Assembly: GCA_003242605.1 (NCBI GenBank)
Contig: QGUZ01000005.1
Span: forward strand, 1-44,939
DNA from: Actinomycetota bacterium
GTDB lineage: Bacteria; Actinomycetota; Actinomycetes; Streptosporangiales; Streptosporangiaceae
Reading direction: 5' to 3'
Length of the DNA stretch: 44,939 bases
Each line of letters begins with the position of its first letter. The stretch's first letter is position 1. Under the pieces are notes generated by a model, which did not search any database, had not been told where the DNA came from, and saw nothing but the letters and a program-made list of their open reading frames with translations. A program made the position numbers and the translations under genes. Positions 31,552 to 39,290 of this stretch are shown in pieces.

Positions 31552-32705
31552 CCCGCCGCCCGTCGCGGCGTGCGGTGCCGTTGTGCGTGCTTCTCTCCGG
31601 CCTTCTCGCCGGGACGCTCCTGCGCCCCACATCGGCCGCGCGCGCCCATGTGATCCCCGGCGCCGAGCCCGGCGCCGCACCGCCCACCGCGGCGGCGAGC
31701 GACCGTACCCTGCCGTCCGCGAGCGCCCGGCTGCGCGTCGACGGCTCGCTCTCCGACATCGTGGCGCTCGGCCCGGCGAACGTGTGGGCGGTCGGCCAGG
31801 AGGGCGTCTGGGACGACTGGCAGAGCCGCGGCGTCATCACCCACTGGGACGGCTCGTCGTGGAACACCGTCGGCATCCGCAACGACGCCTCGGGCGCGGG
31901 AAGGCTGCGCTCGGTCGCGGCGGCCTCCGCCACCGAGCTGTGGGCCGTGGGGGAGGGCCACGACAGCCGGCCGTACGTGGCGCGCGGGGACGGGTCCACC
32001 TTCGACCGGGTCGACGTCGGGGAGCTGCGCGCGGGCGACTGGCTCGGCGGCGTCGCCGCGGTGCCCGGCCGCGTGGTGACGGTCGGCAGCCGCGACGGCC
32101 ACCCCATGATCGCCACCGGGGCGGCGGGCCGCTGGTCGGTCGTCACCCGCAAGGGGCGGGGCACCCTGTTCGGCGTGGCGCTGCTGTCGGCGAAGGAGGG
32201 CTGGGCGGTCGGCGAGACCCCGGCGGGCCCGCTGGTGCTGCGGCTGTCCGGCGGCAAGTGGAAGCCGGTACGGGTGCCGCGGGTCAAGGGCGGCTTCCTG
32301 CGCGACGTGTACGCCGCCGGCCCCAAGCGGGTGGTCGCGATCGGCGGCGTCTACCGCTCCTCGGGCCGGATCCACCCGCTCGCGCTGCGATGGAACGGCA
32401 AGCGGTGGTCGCGGATGCGGGTCCCGGACCGCCCGGCCGAGCTGTACGGCGTGACCGGGGACTCCGGCGGCCGGTTCTGGGCGGCCGGGTACGATCCGGC
32501 CCGCCCCGGCGAGCCGTTCCTGCTGCACTACGCGGACGGCAGGTGGCGGACCGAGCGGGGCCGCGCGGCGGGGGAGGGCCGGATCGTGCGGCTGCTCGCG
32601 GTCGGGCACGTGGACGGGCTCACCGTCGCGGTGGGCCATGTCGTCGACGGCGCCGGCCGGTACACCGACCTCGTCGAGACGGTCGAGGGCGACGAGCGGA
32701 CCTGA
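31548..32705 (+). CDS. Secreted beta-propeller-like repeat protein
   Basis: A 385-residue exported protein. A twin-arginine-like or basic N-terminus (TRRPSRRAVPLCVLL) leads to a signal peptide ending near PTSAARAH. The rest is repeats of about 45-50 residues containing variants of LWAVG or VWAVG and a W-x-x-V strand: NVWAVGQEG, ELWAVGEGH, EGWAVGETP, RFWAAGYDP. This is the pattern of beta-propeller blades, about six or seven. No enzymatic residues or lipobox are evident, so binding or structural function is likely. It overlaps the EEP gene by 4 bp. I do not recognise a named family. Confidence 0.7.
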   Translation: MTRRPSRRAVPLCVLLSGLLAGTLLRPTSAARAHVIPGAEPGAAPPTAAASDRTLPSASARLRVDGSLSDIVALGPANVWAVGQEGVWDDWQSRGVITHWDGSSWNTVGIRNDASGAGRLRSVAAASATELWAVGEGHDSRPYVARGDGSTFDRVDVGELRAGDWLGGVAAVPGRVVTVGSRDGHPMIATGAAGRWSVVTRKGRGTLFGVALLSAKEGWAVGETPAGPLVLRLSGGKWKPVRVPRVKGGFLRDVYAAGPKRVVAIGGVYRSSGRIHPLALRWNGKRWSRMRVPDRPAELYGVTGDSGGRFWAAGYDPARPGEPFLLHYADGRWRTERGRAAGEGRIVRLLAVGHVDGLTVAVGHVVDGAGRYTDLVETVEGDERT

Positions 32706-32724
32706 CCCGCTTACGGCGCGGGGT

Positions 32725-32741
32725 GCGGCCGGTACGGCCGC
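32725..32741. terminator. Small hairpin between convergent genes
   Basis: GCGGCC and GGCCGC flank a GGTAC loop, 20-36 nt after the propeller gene stop and 43-59 nt beyond the minus-strand membrane-protein stop at 32784. Confidence 0.4.
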
Positions 32742-32783
32742 GCGGGCGCGGCGGCGCGGCGCCCCGGGTCGGACCGCCCCGGG

Positions 32784-33275
32784 TCAGACCACGGCGCCGT
32801 CGTCCCAGCCGGAGTCCTTGGGCGGCCCGTCGCCCAGGCGTACCACGAGCGCCACGAACCCGCCGATGAACGCGGCCACCGCGGCGAACAGGATCCAGCC
32901 GTGCATCGGCCAGCGGAGCAGGGCCGCGAGCAGCAGGTAGGTGGGGCCGCCGAAGAGCGCCAGCCAGGCGAGCTTGGTGCCCAAATCCACCTTGGGCAGC
33001 GGCGGCGGGGGCGGCGGCACGTAGTGGTCGTCATCGTCGTCCCCGGCGGCGTCGACCTGCGGGTCCTCGCCACGGTCCGCGGCCGGGCGCCGGACGTCCG
33101 CGAGCGGGGGCGGGAACGGGTCCGCGTCCTCGTCGCGGTCGCGCTGGTCGCCGCTGCGGGGGGTGAGGTTCTCCCGGTCGGGCCAGGGCTGATCCGCCGA
33201 GGTCTCCTCGGCCGGTGCGTGGAATGAGGCGACGATCTGACGCCAGATCTCGTCCTCGTCACTTTGCGGCGTCAC
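32784..33275 (-). CDS. Conserved actinobacterial membrane protein with proline hinge
   Basis: A 163-residue protein. The first 85 residues are acidic and disordered with a DDDDD run. Then come YVPPPPPPLPKVDLGTKLAW and two membrane helices (about 100-120 and 125-145). The proline hinge followed by PKVDLGTK is a recurring feature of a small actinobacterial membrane family whose role is unknown to me. The GTG at 33275 is the first in frame and lies 24 bp after the esterase gene, so the two probably form an operon. Confidence 0.7.
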   Translation of the reverse strand: MTPQSDEDEIWRQIVASFHAPAEETSADQPWPDRENLTPRSGDQRDRDEDADPFPPPLADVRRPAADRGEDPQVDAAGDDDDDHYVPPPPPPLPKVDLGTKLAWLALFGGPTYLLLAALLRWPMHGWILFAAVAAFIGGFVALVVRLGDGPPKDSGWDDGAVV

Positions 33276-33299
33276 CGGTGAACTCGTCCCTGGGGCCGA

Positions 33300-34061
33300 T
33301 CAGTCCTGCTGCAAGGGTACCGACGCGTGGGCGGTGATGAACTCCAGGCTGCCCTGGAAGATGGTCTCGGCGTCGTTGTCGAGGGTGGCGACGTGGTAGC
33401 TGTCCGGGAGCTCGACCACGGTGAGGTTGTCGCCGAGCCGCTCGCGCAGCAGCCGCACGCTCGCCGGCTTGACCACGTGGTCCTGCGGGCTGTGGTACAC
33501 GAGCACCGGCTGGGTGACCTTGTGCAGCTCGCTCTGCACCAGCGACCATAGCCGGGGCAGCGTCGCCGCGGCCCGCACCGGGGTGCGGTCGTAGGCGAGC
33601 TCGGTGACCCCCTCCTTCTTGATGTCGTTCGCCACCCCTGGGACGCTCCGGATCACCCATTTGAGCAGCGGCGCGAGCCGGAGCAGCGGCACGTCGTTCA
33701 CGATCGAGGGGTTCACCGCGACCACCCCGCGCACGGCGTCGCCGTGCACCTCGGCGAGTCGCAGCGCCATGGACCCGCCGAGCGACAGGCCCATCACGAA
33801 CGTGTCGGGGCACCGGCCGCGCAGCTCCCCGAAGGCGTGCTCGAGCTCGCCGTACCAGTCCTCCCAGCCGGTGTGGCTCATCTCCTGCCAGGTGGTCCCG
33901 TGGCCCGGCAGGCGGGGAAGCGACACGGTGAGCCCGGCGCGCGCCAGGAACTCCGCCCACGGGCGCAGCGACTGCGGCGTGCCGGTGAACCCGTGGCACA
34001 GCAGCACCCCGACCTTGCCGCCCTCGTGGTAGTACGGCTCGGCGCCCGGCATCAGCGGCAT
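33300..34061 (-). CDS. Alpha/beta hydrolase, carboxylesterase/monoglyceride lipase-like
   Basis: A 253-residue cytoplasmic esterase. The oxyanion turn CHGFTGTPQSLRPWAEFLA, the nucleophile elbow VMGLSLGGSMAL, the acid SPQDHVV and the histidine DSYHVATLDND match the carboxylesterase Est30 type from Bacillus and monoglyceride lipases. It has no signal peptide. Likely substrates are short- to medium-chain carboxyl esters or monoacylglycerols. ATG 34061 is preceded by GAGAGG at 7 nt. It is divergent from the PlsC-like gene, making lipid turnover plausible. Confidence 0.9.
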   Translation of the reverse strand: MPLMPGAEPYYHEGGKVGVLLCHGFTGTPQSLRPWAEFLARAGLTVSLPRLPGHGTTWQEMSHTGWEDWYGELEHAFGELRGRCPDTFVMGLSLGGSMALRLAEVHGDAVRGVVAVNPSIVNDVPLLRLAPLLKWVIRSVPGVANDIKKEGVTELAYDRTPVRAAATLPRLWSLVQSELHKVTQPVLVYHSPQDHVVKPASVRLLRERLGDNLTVVELPDSYHVATLDNDAETIFQGSLEFITAHASVPLQQD

Positions 34062-34246
34062 GGCGACACCTCTCTCGTCCGACCACCCTGGTTCGCCGTC
34101 GAACGCGCGTGGACGTGCTGGCCCGATCGTCGCACGATCGGCCGCATCATCGCGAGCGTCCGGATAGGGCCGGGTACGAGCATCGGCCGGAAGATGGGAA
34201 GATGACGCCGTACATCTGACCGCCTGCACAGAAGTGAGGTGCCCAA

Positions 34247-34972
34247 GTGCTGTACTGGGTGTTGAAGGTGACCCTCGGGCCACTCCTCCACCTGGTGTTC
34301 CGCCCTTGGGCCGAAGGCGTGGAGAACGTGCCGAGAGAGGGGCCGGCGATCCTCGCCGGCAACCACCTGTCCTTCTCCGATCACTTCTTCGGTCCCCTTC
34401 ATCTCCCCCGTAAGGTCATCTCCCTGGGCAAGGCCGAGTACTTCACCGGCACCGGTATCAAGGGCCTGATCAGCCGGATGTTCTTCCGCGGTGTCGGCAC
34501 CGTCCCCCTTGACCGTTCCGGTGGCAAGGCGAGCGAGGCCGCCCTGCGCACCGGCCTCCGCATCCTGCGCGAAGGTCATCTTCTTGGCATATACCCCGAG
34601 GGAACGCGTTCCCCCGACGGCCGCCTCTACAAGGGCAAGACCGGTGTGGCCCGGCTCGCGCTGATGTCCCGCGCCCCGGTCATCCCGTGGGCCGTGATCA
34701 ACACCCGCGAGATCCTGCCGCCCGGCAAGATCATTCCGAAGTTCGGCATCCGGCCCGGCATCAGGTTCGGCAAGCCGCTCGACTTCTCCCGGTACTACGG
34801 CATGGAGGACGACCGGCTCGTGCTCCGCGCCGTGACCGACGAGATCATGTACGCGCTGATGGAGCTGTCCGGGCAGGAGTACGTCGACAAGTACGCCGCC
34901 ACCGTCAAGGCCGAGATGGCCCGGGCGGCGAAGGAGGCGAAGCAGGCGGCCAAGCGGTCCGCGGGCGAGTGA
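34247..34972 (+). CDS. 1-acyl-sn-glycerol-3-phosphate acyltransferase, PlsC-like
   Basis: A 241-residue acyltransferase. The catalytic HX4D motif NHLSFSDH, the substrate-binding YPEGTRSPDG, the block PVIPWAVINT and a helix at the N-terminus for membrane contact are all present. It would acylate lysophosphatidic acid to phosphatidic acid. The C-terminal 30 residues are Lys/Ala rich and extended beyond the PlsC core. The counterpart in M. tuberculosis, from memory Rv2182c, is in the same block as pimB' and fadD15. GTG 34247 has GTGAGGTG 6 nt upstream. Confidence 0.92.
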   Translation: MLYWVLKVTLGPLLHLVFRPWAEGVENVPREGPAILAGNHLSFSDHFFGPLHLPRKVISLGKAEYFTGTGIKGLISRMFFRGVGTVPLDRSGGKASEAALRTGLRILREGHLLGIYPEGTRSPDGRLYKGKTGVARLALMSRAPVIPWAVINTREILPPGKIIPKFGIRPGIRFGKPLDFSRYYGMEDDRLVLRAVTDEIMYALMELSGQEYVDKYAATVKAEMARAAKEAKQAAKRSAGE

Positions 34973-35069
34973 CGGCCGCACGTCCTCCGAGGCCGGGGCC
35001 GCCGCGGGCGGGCGGTCCGCCGCCCGGCGTCCCGCCGCTCGCGGGTGTCCGGCCGCTCCGCGGCGGGCC

Positions 35070-35075
35070 TAGCCT
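35070..35075 (+). promoter_or_regulatory. -10 box TAGCCT for a leaderless YceI message
   Basis: TAGCCT ends 6 nt before GTG 35082. The GGGAGG between them is too close to act as a ribosome site, supporting a leaderless start. Confidence 0.45.
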
Positions 35076-35081
35076 GGGAGG

Positions 35082-35636
35082 GTGGGAAGCACCATCGGCG
35101 AGTACGCCTTCGGGCCTGAGACCGGGCGGCTCGTCCTCGAGACCGGCCGCGCCGGGGCGGCGGCGCGGGCCGGGCACGATTTGCTCATCGAGGTCACCCG
35201 GTGGCACGGCGAGGCGGTGATCGACACCGCGGACCCGGCCGCGTGCGCGGTGAGCGTCACGGCCGACGCCGGCTCCCTGGCGGTACGGCGGGGCTCCGGG
35301 GGCGTCAAGCCGCTGACCGACGGCGACCGCGCGGAGATCGAGCGGACGATCCGCGAGCGGATCCTGCAGGCCGCGCGGCACCCGCAGATCACGTTCCGGT
35401 CGGCGCGGGTGACGGGCACGCCCGGGTCGTTCCGCGCCACGGGGCCGCTCACGATCATGGGCGTGACCCGGGACGTCGAGGTGACCGGGTCGCTCTCCGG
35501 CGGGCGGGCGCACGGCACCGCGGTCGTCACCCAGTCCCGGTGGGGCATCCGGCCGTACTCGGCCTTCCTCGGCGCGCTCCGGGTCGCCGACGACGTGGTC
35601 GTGCGCTTCGACGTGGAGCTCGTGCCGCGGCGGTGA
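35082..35636 (+). CDS. YceI-family lipid-binding-like protein, cytoplasmic
   Basis: A 184-residue YceI-fold protein. It has GRLVLETGRAGAAARAGHDL at the N-terminus, ARHPQITFRSARV in the middle and LTIMGVTRDVEV with IRPYSAFLGALRVADDV near the end, all family hallmarks. YceI forms a lipocalin-like barrel that binds polyprenyl chains or amphiphiles. Unlike E. coli YceI this copy has no signal peptide, which is usual for actinobacterial relatives. Ligand unknown. It follows the PlsC-like gene on the same strand after 109 bp, with its own candidate promoter. Confidence 0.87.
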   Translation: MGSTIGEYAFGPETGRLVLETGRAGAAARAGHDLLIEVTRWHGEAVIDTADPAACAVSVTADAGSLAVRRGSGGVKPLTDGDRAEIERTIRERILQAARHPQITFRSARVTGTPGSFRATGPLTIMGVTRDVEVTGSLSGGRAHGTAVVTQSRWGIRPYSAFLGALRVADDVVVRFDVELVPRR

Positions 35637-35672
35637 GCCGCGCCGGCCGTACCGGGGACCGTGGCCGCGGGG

Positions 35673-36644
35673 TCAGGCGGCCGCGCCGGTCGGGTCGACG
35701 ACGCGGGAGCGGGCGTCCTCCAGCAGCCGCATCATGGCGAGGCTGTCGTCGAGCGGCATGATCGGGCTTTCCGTGGCGCCCTCGGCGAGCCGGTCGCGGA
35801 CCTCGCGGATCTCGCCGACGTAGCCGGTCTCGCCCGGGTCCAGCAGGAACTCGCGGCGCCCGCCGTCCGGGCCGGTCACCACCATGCGGTCGGTGGCGAA
35901 GAACGGCGCGTCGAGCTCGGCCCGCATGCGGGTCCCGGTCACCTGGGCGGTGCCGGCGAGCGGGCTGGTCAGCGAGGTGTCGAGCAGCGCGCGGGCGCCG
36001 TCCCGGTAGGAGAGCAGGATCCCGGCCTCGGCGTCCACGCCGTTCTCCATCGCGCCGGTGACCGTCATCACCTCCGGCAGGCCGAGCAGCAGCTGGGCCA
36101 GGCCGAGCGGGTAGATGCCGAGGTCGAGCAGGGCGCCGCCGCCGAGCTCGGGGTTCCACAGCCGGTGGTCGCGCTCGGGCACGGGGAAGCCGAACGACGC
36201 CGTGACGCTGCGCACCCGCCCGAACTCACCGGCCTCGACCATGCGCTGCAGGCGGCGGATGAGCGGGTTGAACCGCATCCACATCGCCTCCATGAGGAAC
36301 ACGCCGGCCTCGCGGGCGAGCGCCACCATCTTCTCCGCGTCGGCGAGGGTCGCGGCGAGCGGCTTCTCGCACAGCACCGCCTTGCCCGCCGCGATCGCGA
36401 GCTCGGCCACCTCCAGGTGGTGCGACTGCGGGGTGGCGACGTAGACGACGTCGATGTCCGGGTCGCGGACCAGCTCGGCGTACGAGCCGTAGGCCTGGCG
36501 CGCCCCCAGCTCCGCGGCGAGGGCCCTGGCGCGGTCGAGGCTGCGCGAGCCGACCGCGGTCACCATCATGTCGGGCTCCGCCGCGATCACGTGCCCGACC
36601 GTCCGCGCGATCCCGCCTGTGGCGGCGATACCCCACCTGAGCAC
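35673..36644 (-). CDS. Gfo/Idh/MocA-family oxidoreductase
   Basis: A 323-residue NAD(P)-dependent oxidoreductase. The Rossmann start LRWGIAATGGIART, the EKPLAAT motif with catalytic lysine (CEKPLA), and the C-terminal DLGIYPLGLAQLLLG histidine-equivalent helix are typical. The family acts on sugars, inositols or related polyols. I start at GTG 36644, with GGGAGGG 4-5 nt before it, which gives the usual family N-terminus; an ATG at 36689 would add 15 residues. It is divergent from the MFS gene. The substrate cannot be told. Confidence 0.9.
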   Translation of the reverse strand: MLRWGIAATGGIARTVGHVIAAEPDMMVTAVGSRSLDRARALAAELGARQAYGSYAELVRDPDIDVVYVATPQSHHLEVAELAIAAGKAVLCEKPLAATLADAEKMVALAREAGVFLMEAMWMRFNPLIRRLQRMVEAGEFGRVRSVTASFGFPVPERDHRLWNPELGGGALLDLGIYPLGLAQLLLGLPEVMTVTGAMENGVDAEAGILLSYRDGARALLDTSLTSPLAGTAQVTGTRMRAELDAPFFATDRMVVTGPDGGRREFLLDPGETGYVGEIREVRDRLAEGATESPIMPLDDSLAMMRLLEDARSRVVDPTGAAA

Positions 36645-36871
36645 GGGTCCCTCCCGCACCGTCCGCGTCCCGTTGATCGACGCGCTCATCGTAACTTGAC
36701 CCGCGCTTTGCGGTCCGGTGGATTCCCGGCCCGCGGCCCACCGGACGGGCCCCGCCGTACGCCGCTCCCGGCCCGGCCGCCGCACCGGCCGGGTATCGCG
36801 ATGGTCATGCCCTTTTGGGCGTTTTGTCGTGTCTAGGTCACCAGCGCATGATCTACGCATTATTTGCTTGT

Positions 36872-36900
36872 ACCATGCACATATTGCGCTCAGGCATGGT
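36872..36900. promoter_or_regulatory. Inverted repeat ACCATGC-N15-GCATGGT over a candidate -10
   Basis: ACCATGC (36872-36878) and GCATGGT (36894-36900) are perfect arms. TACCAT (36871-36876) matches TANNNT and lies on the left arm, so a repressor bound here would block the exporter promoter. The surrounding 36800-36900 is notably AT-rich. No regulator gene is adjacent. Confidence 0.5.
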
Positions 36901-36915
36901 GCACGGAGGAGGCGC

Positions 36916-38388
36916 GTGACCGCAGCATCCCACCCTGGAGAACCGGCAAGCCTACGTCGTCCCGGCGTCCGGAACCCGAACCTCATGGTGGGGGTGCTCG
37001 CCCTCTGCGGCAGCGTCGTCTCGCTCATGCAGACGCTCGTCGTGCCGATCCTCCCGGAGCTGCCGCGGATCTTCGACGCCCCGGCCGAGGACACCTCGTG
37101 GATCATGACGGCGACGCTGCTCGCCGCCGCGGTCTCCCACCCGGTGGTCGGCCGGCTCGGCGACATGTACGGCAAGCGCCGCATGGTGCTGGTCGTGCTC
37201 GCGCTCATGGTCACCGGCTCGGTGATCGGCGGCCTGTCCACCTCGCTGCCGTGGGTGGTGCTCGGCCGGGCGCTGCAGGGGCTCGCGATCGCCGTGGTCC
37301 CGCTGGGGATCAGCATCATGCGCGACAACCTCGGCCCGGAGCGGCTCGGCTCGGCGATGGCGCTGATGAGCGCCACCCTCGGGTTCGGCGGCGCGATCGG
37401 CCTGCCGCTCGCCGCGATGATCGCCGAGCACGCCCACTGGCACGCCCTGTTCTGGGTGTCCGGCGCCGTCGGGTTCCTCGACCTGGTGCTCGTGCTGCTG
37501 TTCGTGCGCGAGTCGCCGGTGCGCTCCCGGGCGCGGTTCGACCTGCTCGGCGCGGTCTGGCTCACCGCGGGCATGAGCTGCCTGCTGCTCGGCATCACCA
37601 AGGGCGGCTCGTGGGGCTGGGGGAGCGCCGCCACGCTCGGCGCGTTCGCCGCCGCGGCGGTGCTGCTGCCCACCTGGGGGATCTACGAGCTGCGCCGCCC
37701 CGCCCCGCTGGTGGACCTGCGCACCTCGGCCCGGCGGCCGGTGCTGTTCACCAACCTGGCGTCGATCCTCGTCGGGTTCTCGATCATGGTGATGTCGCTG
37801 GTGCTGCCGCACGTGCTGCAGGCGCCGGAGGCCACCGGGTACGGGTTCGGGCTGAGCATGCTCGAGGCCGGGCTGATCCTCGGGCCGAGCGGCGTGGTCG
37901 CGATGGTGCTGCCGCCGGTGTCGGCGCGCATCTCCCGCCGGTTCGGGCCGAAGGTCGCGCTCATGCTCGGCGGCTCGCTCATGGGCGTGACCTACTTCGT
38001 CGCGGCGGTCACCCTCGACGCGCTGTGGAAGATCGTGCTCACCTCGTCCCTGATCGGGGCCGGGCTCGCCCTGGCGTACGCCGCCATGCCCGACCTGATC
38101 ATGCGGGCGGTGCCGGTGACCGAGACCGCCGCCGCGAACGGGCTCAACGCGCTCATGCGCTCGGTCGGCACCTCCACCTCGAGCGCGGTCACCAGCGCGG
38201 TGATGGCGAACATGACGATCACCGTCGGCCCGCTCACCCTCGCCTCGCTCGCCGGCATCCAGACCGCCATGATGATCGCCGGCGGGGTCGGGCTGCTCGG
38301 CGTGCTCGTCGCCGCGTTCATCCCGGCGATGCCCGCCGCCCCGCACCGCGCCGCCGCGGCCGCCCCCGCCCGCCGGGCCGCCGCCTGA
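36916..38388 (+). CDS. MFS drug exporter, DHA2 (14-helix) type
   Basis: A 490-residue transporter of the EmrB/QacA family with about 14 helices. Motif A reads GRLGDMYGKRRM (loop 2-3), the proton-site motif region LGRALQGLAIAVVPLGISIMRD follows, and motif C is GFGGAIGLPLAAM. It would exchange a hydrophobic drug or metabolite for protons. GTG 36916 follows GGAGGA by 5 nt. The promoter region has an inverted repeat that looks like an operator. It is divergent from the oxidoreductase; a shared substrate is not implied. Confidence 0.92.
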   Translation: MTAASHPGEPASLRRPGVRNPNLMVGVLALCGSVVSLMQTLVVPILPELPRIFDAPAEDTSWIMTATLLAAAVSHPVVGRLGDMYGKRRMVLVVLALMVTGSVIGGLSTSLPWVVLGRALQGLAIAVVPLGISIMRDNLGPERLGSAMALMSATLGFGGAIGLPLAAMIAEHAHWHALFWVSGAVGFLDLVLVLLFVRESPVRSRARFDLLGAVWLTAGMSCLLLGITKGGSWGWGSAATLGAFAAAAVLLPTWGIYELRRPAPLVDLRTSARRPVLFTNLASILVGFSIMVMSLVLPHVLQAPEATGYGFGLSMLEAGLILGPSGVVAMVLPPVSARISRRFGPKVALMLGGSLMGVTYFVAAVTLDALWKIVLTSSLIGAGLALAYAAMPDLIMRAVPVTETAAANGLNALMRSVGTSTSSAVTSAVMANMTITVGPLTLASLAGIQTAMMIAGGVGLLGVLVAAFIPAMPAAPHRAAAAAPARRAAA

Positions 38389-38431
38389 GAACGCCGCCGG
38401 AAAACCGCTCGGCATCGGGACGCCCGGCTGA

Positions 38432-38437
38432 TAGCGT
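38432..38437 (+). promoter_or_regulatory. -10 box TAGCGT for a leaderless MOSC message
   Basis: TAGCGT ends 7 nt before ATG 38445 and no ribosome site is present. Confidence 0.5.
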
Positions 38438-38444
38438 CGGGATC

Positions 38445-39269
38445 ATGCGGCTCGGAAGCATTCACGTCTACCCCGTCAAGTCGACGCGCGGCCTCCAGGT
38501 CGCCTCGGCGCAGGTCGAACCCTGGGGCCTGGCGGGGGACCGCCGCTACATGGTCGTGGACGCCGACGGCATGGTGCTCACCGCGCGGGACCACCCGCGG
38601 ATGCTCGCCGTCGCGGCCACGCCCGAGGGCCGGGGACTCAAGCTGACCGGGCCGCACGCGGACCCGCTGCAGGTGTCCCCCGAGCCCGGCACCCCGACGC
38701 GGCGGGTACGCATCTGGCACGACGACGTCGACGCGGTCGACACCGGGGAGGAGGCCGCCGCGTGGTTCACCGCGCTGCTCGGCCTCCCGGCCCGCCTGGT
38801 ATGGCTCGACGACCCCACCCGGCGGCCGGTGGACCCCGCCTACGGCGCGCCGGACGACCGGGTGAGCTTCGCCGACGCCTACCCGCTGCTGCTCGCCTCG
38901 ACCGCGTCGCTGCGCCGGCTCAACGACTGGATCGCCGAGGGCGCGGTGGAGCGCGGCGAGGAGCCGCCCGCGCCGCTGCCGATGACCCGGTTCCGGCCGA
39001 GCGTGGTGGTCGAGGACGTCCCCGAGCCGTTCGCCGAGGACCGCTGGCGGCGGGTGCGCATCGGCGAGGTGCCGTTCCGCGCGGTCAAGCTCTGCGACCG
39101 GTGCGTGCTCACCACGATCGACCCGGACACCCTGGCCAAGGGCAAGGAGCCGATCCGCACCCTCTCCCGGCACCGCCGCTGGGACGGCAAGGTGTGGTTC
39201 GCCGTCAACCTCATCCCGGACGGCACCGGCACCATCCGGGTCGGCGACCCGGTCACCGCCGAGGAGTGA
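38445..39269 (+). CDS. MOSC-domain protein with MOSC N-terminal barrel (YcbX-like)
   Basis: A 274-residue molybdenum-cofactor sulfurase C-terminal-type protein. The N-terminal barrel has GSIHVYPVKSTRGL and GDRRYMVVDADG; the MOSC core has RFRPSVVVEDVPEPFAEDRW and the cysteine motif KLCDRCVLTTIDPDTL. The second cysteine corresponds to the Moco-coordinating residue of YcbX/mARC enzymes, which reduce N-hydroxylated compounds. Unlike YcbX it has no ferredoxin domain, so a partner reductase is needed. Nothing nearby identifies it. Confidence 0.88.
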   Translation: MRLGSIHVYPVKSTRGLQVASAQVEPWGLAGDRRYMVVDADGMVLTARDHPRMLAVAATPEGRGLKLTGPHADPLQVSPEPGTPTRRVRIWHDDVDAVDTGEEAAAWFTALLGLPARLVWLDDPTRRPVDPAYGAPDDRVSFADAYPLLLASTASLRRLNDWIAEGAVERGEEPPAPLPMTRFRPSVVVEDVPEPFAEDRWRRVRIGEVPFRAVKLCDRCVLTTIDPDTLAKGKEPIRTLSRHRRWDGKVWFAVNLIPDGTGTIRVGDPVTAEE

Positions 39270-39290
39270 CCGGCGGCCGGGCGGTACGGC

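Noticed and set aside
30754..32705. EEP nuclease plus propeller as an anti-phage defence pair
   Set aside because: The propeller is exported and neither gene has sensor or effector domains typical of defence; no other defence gene is near.
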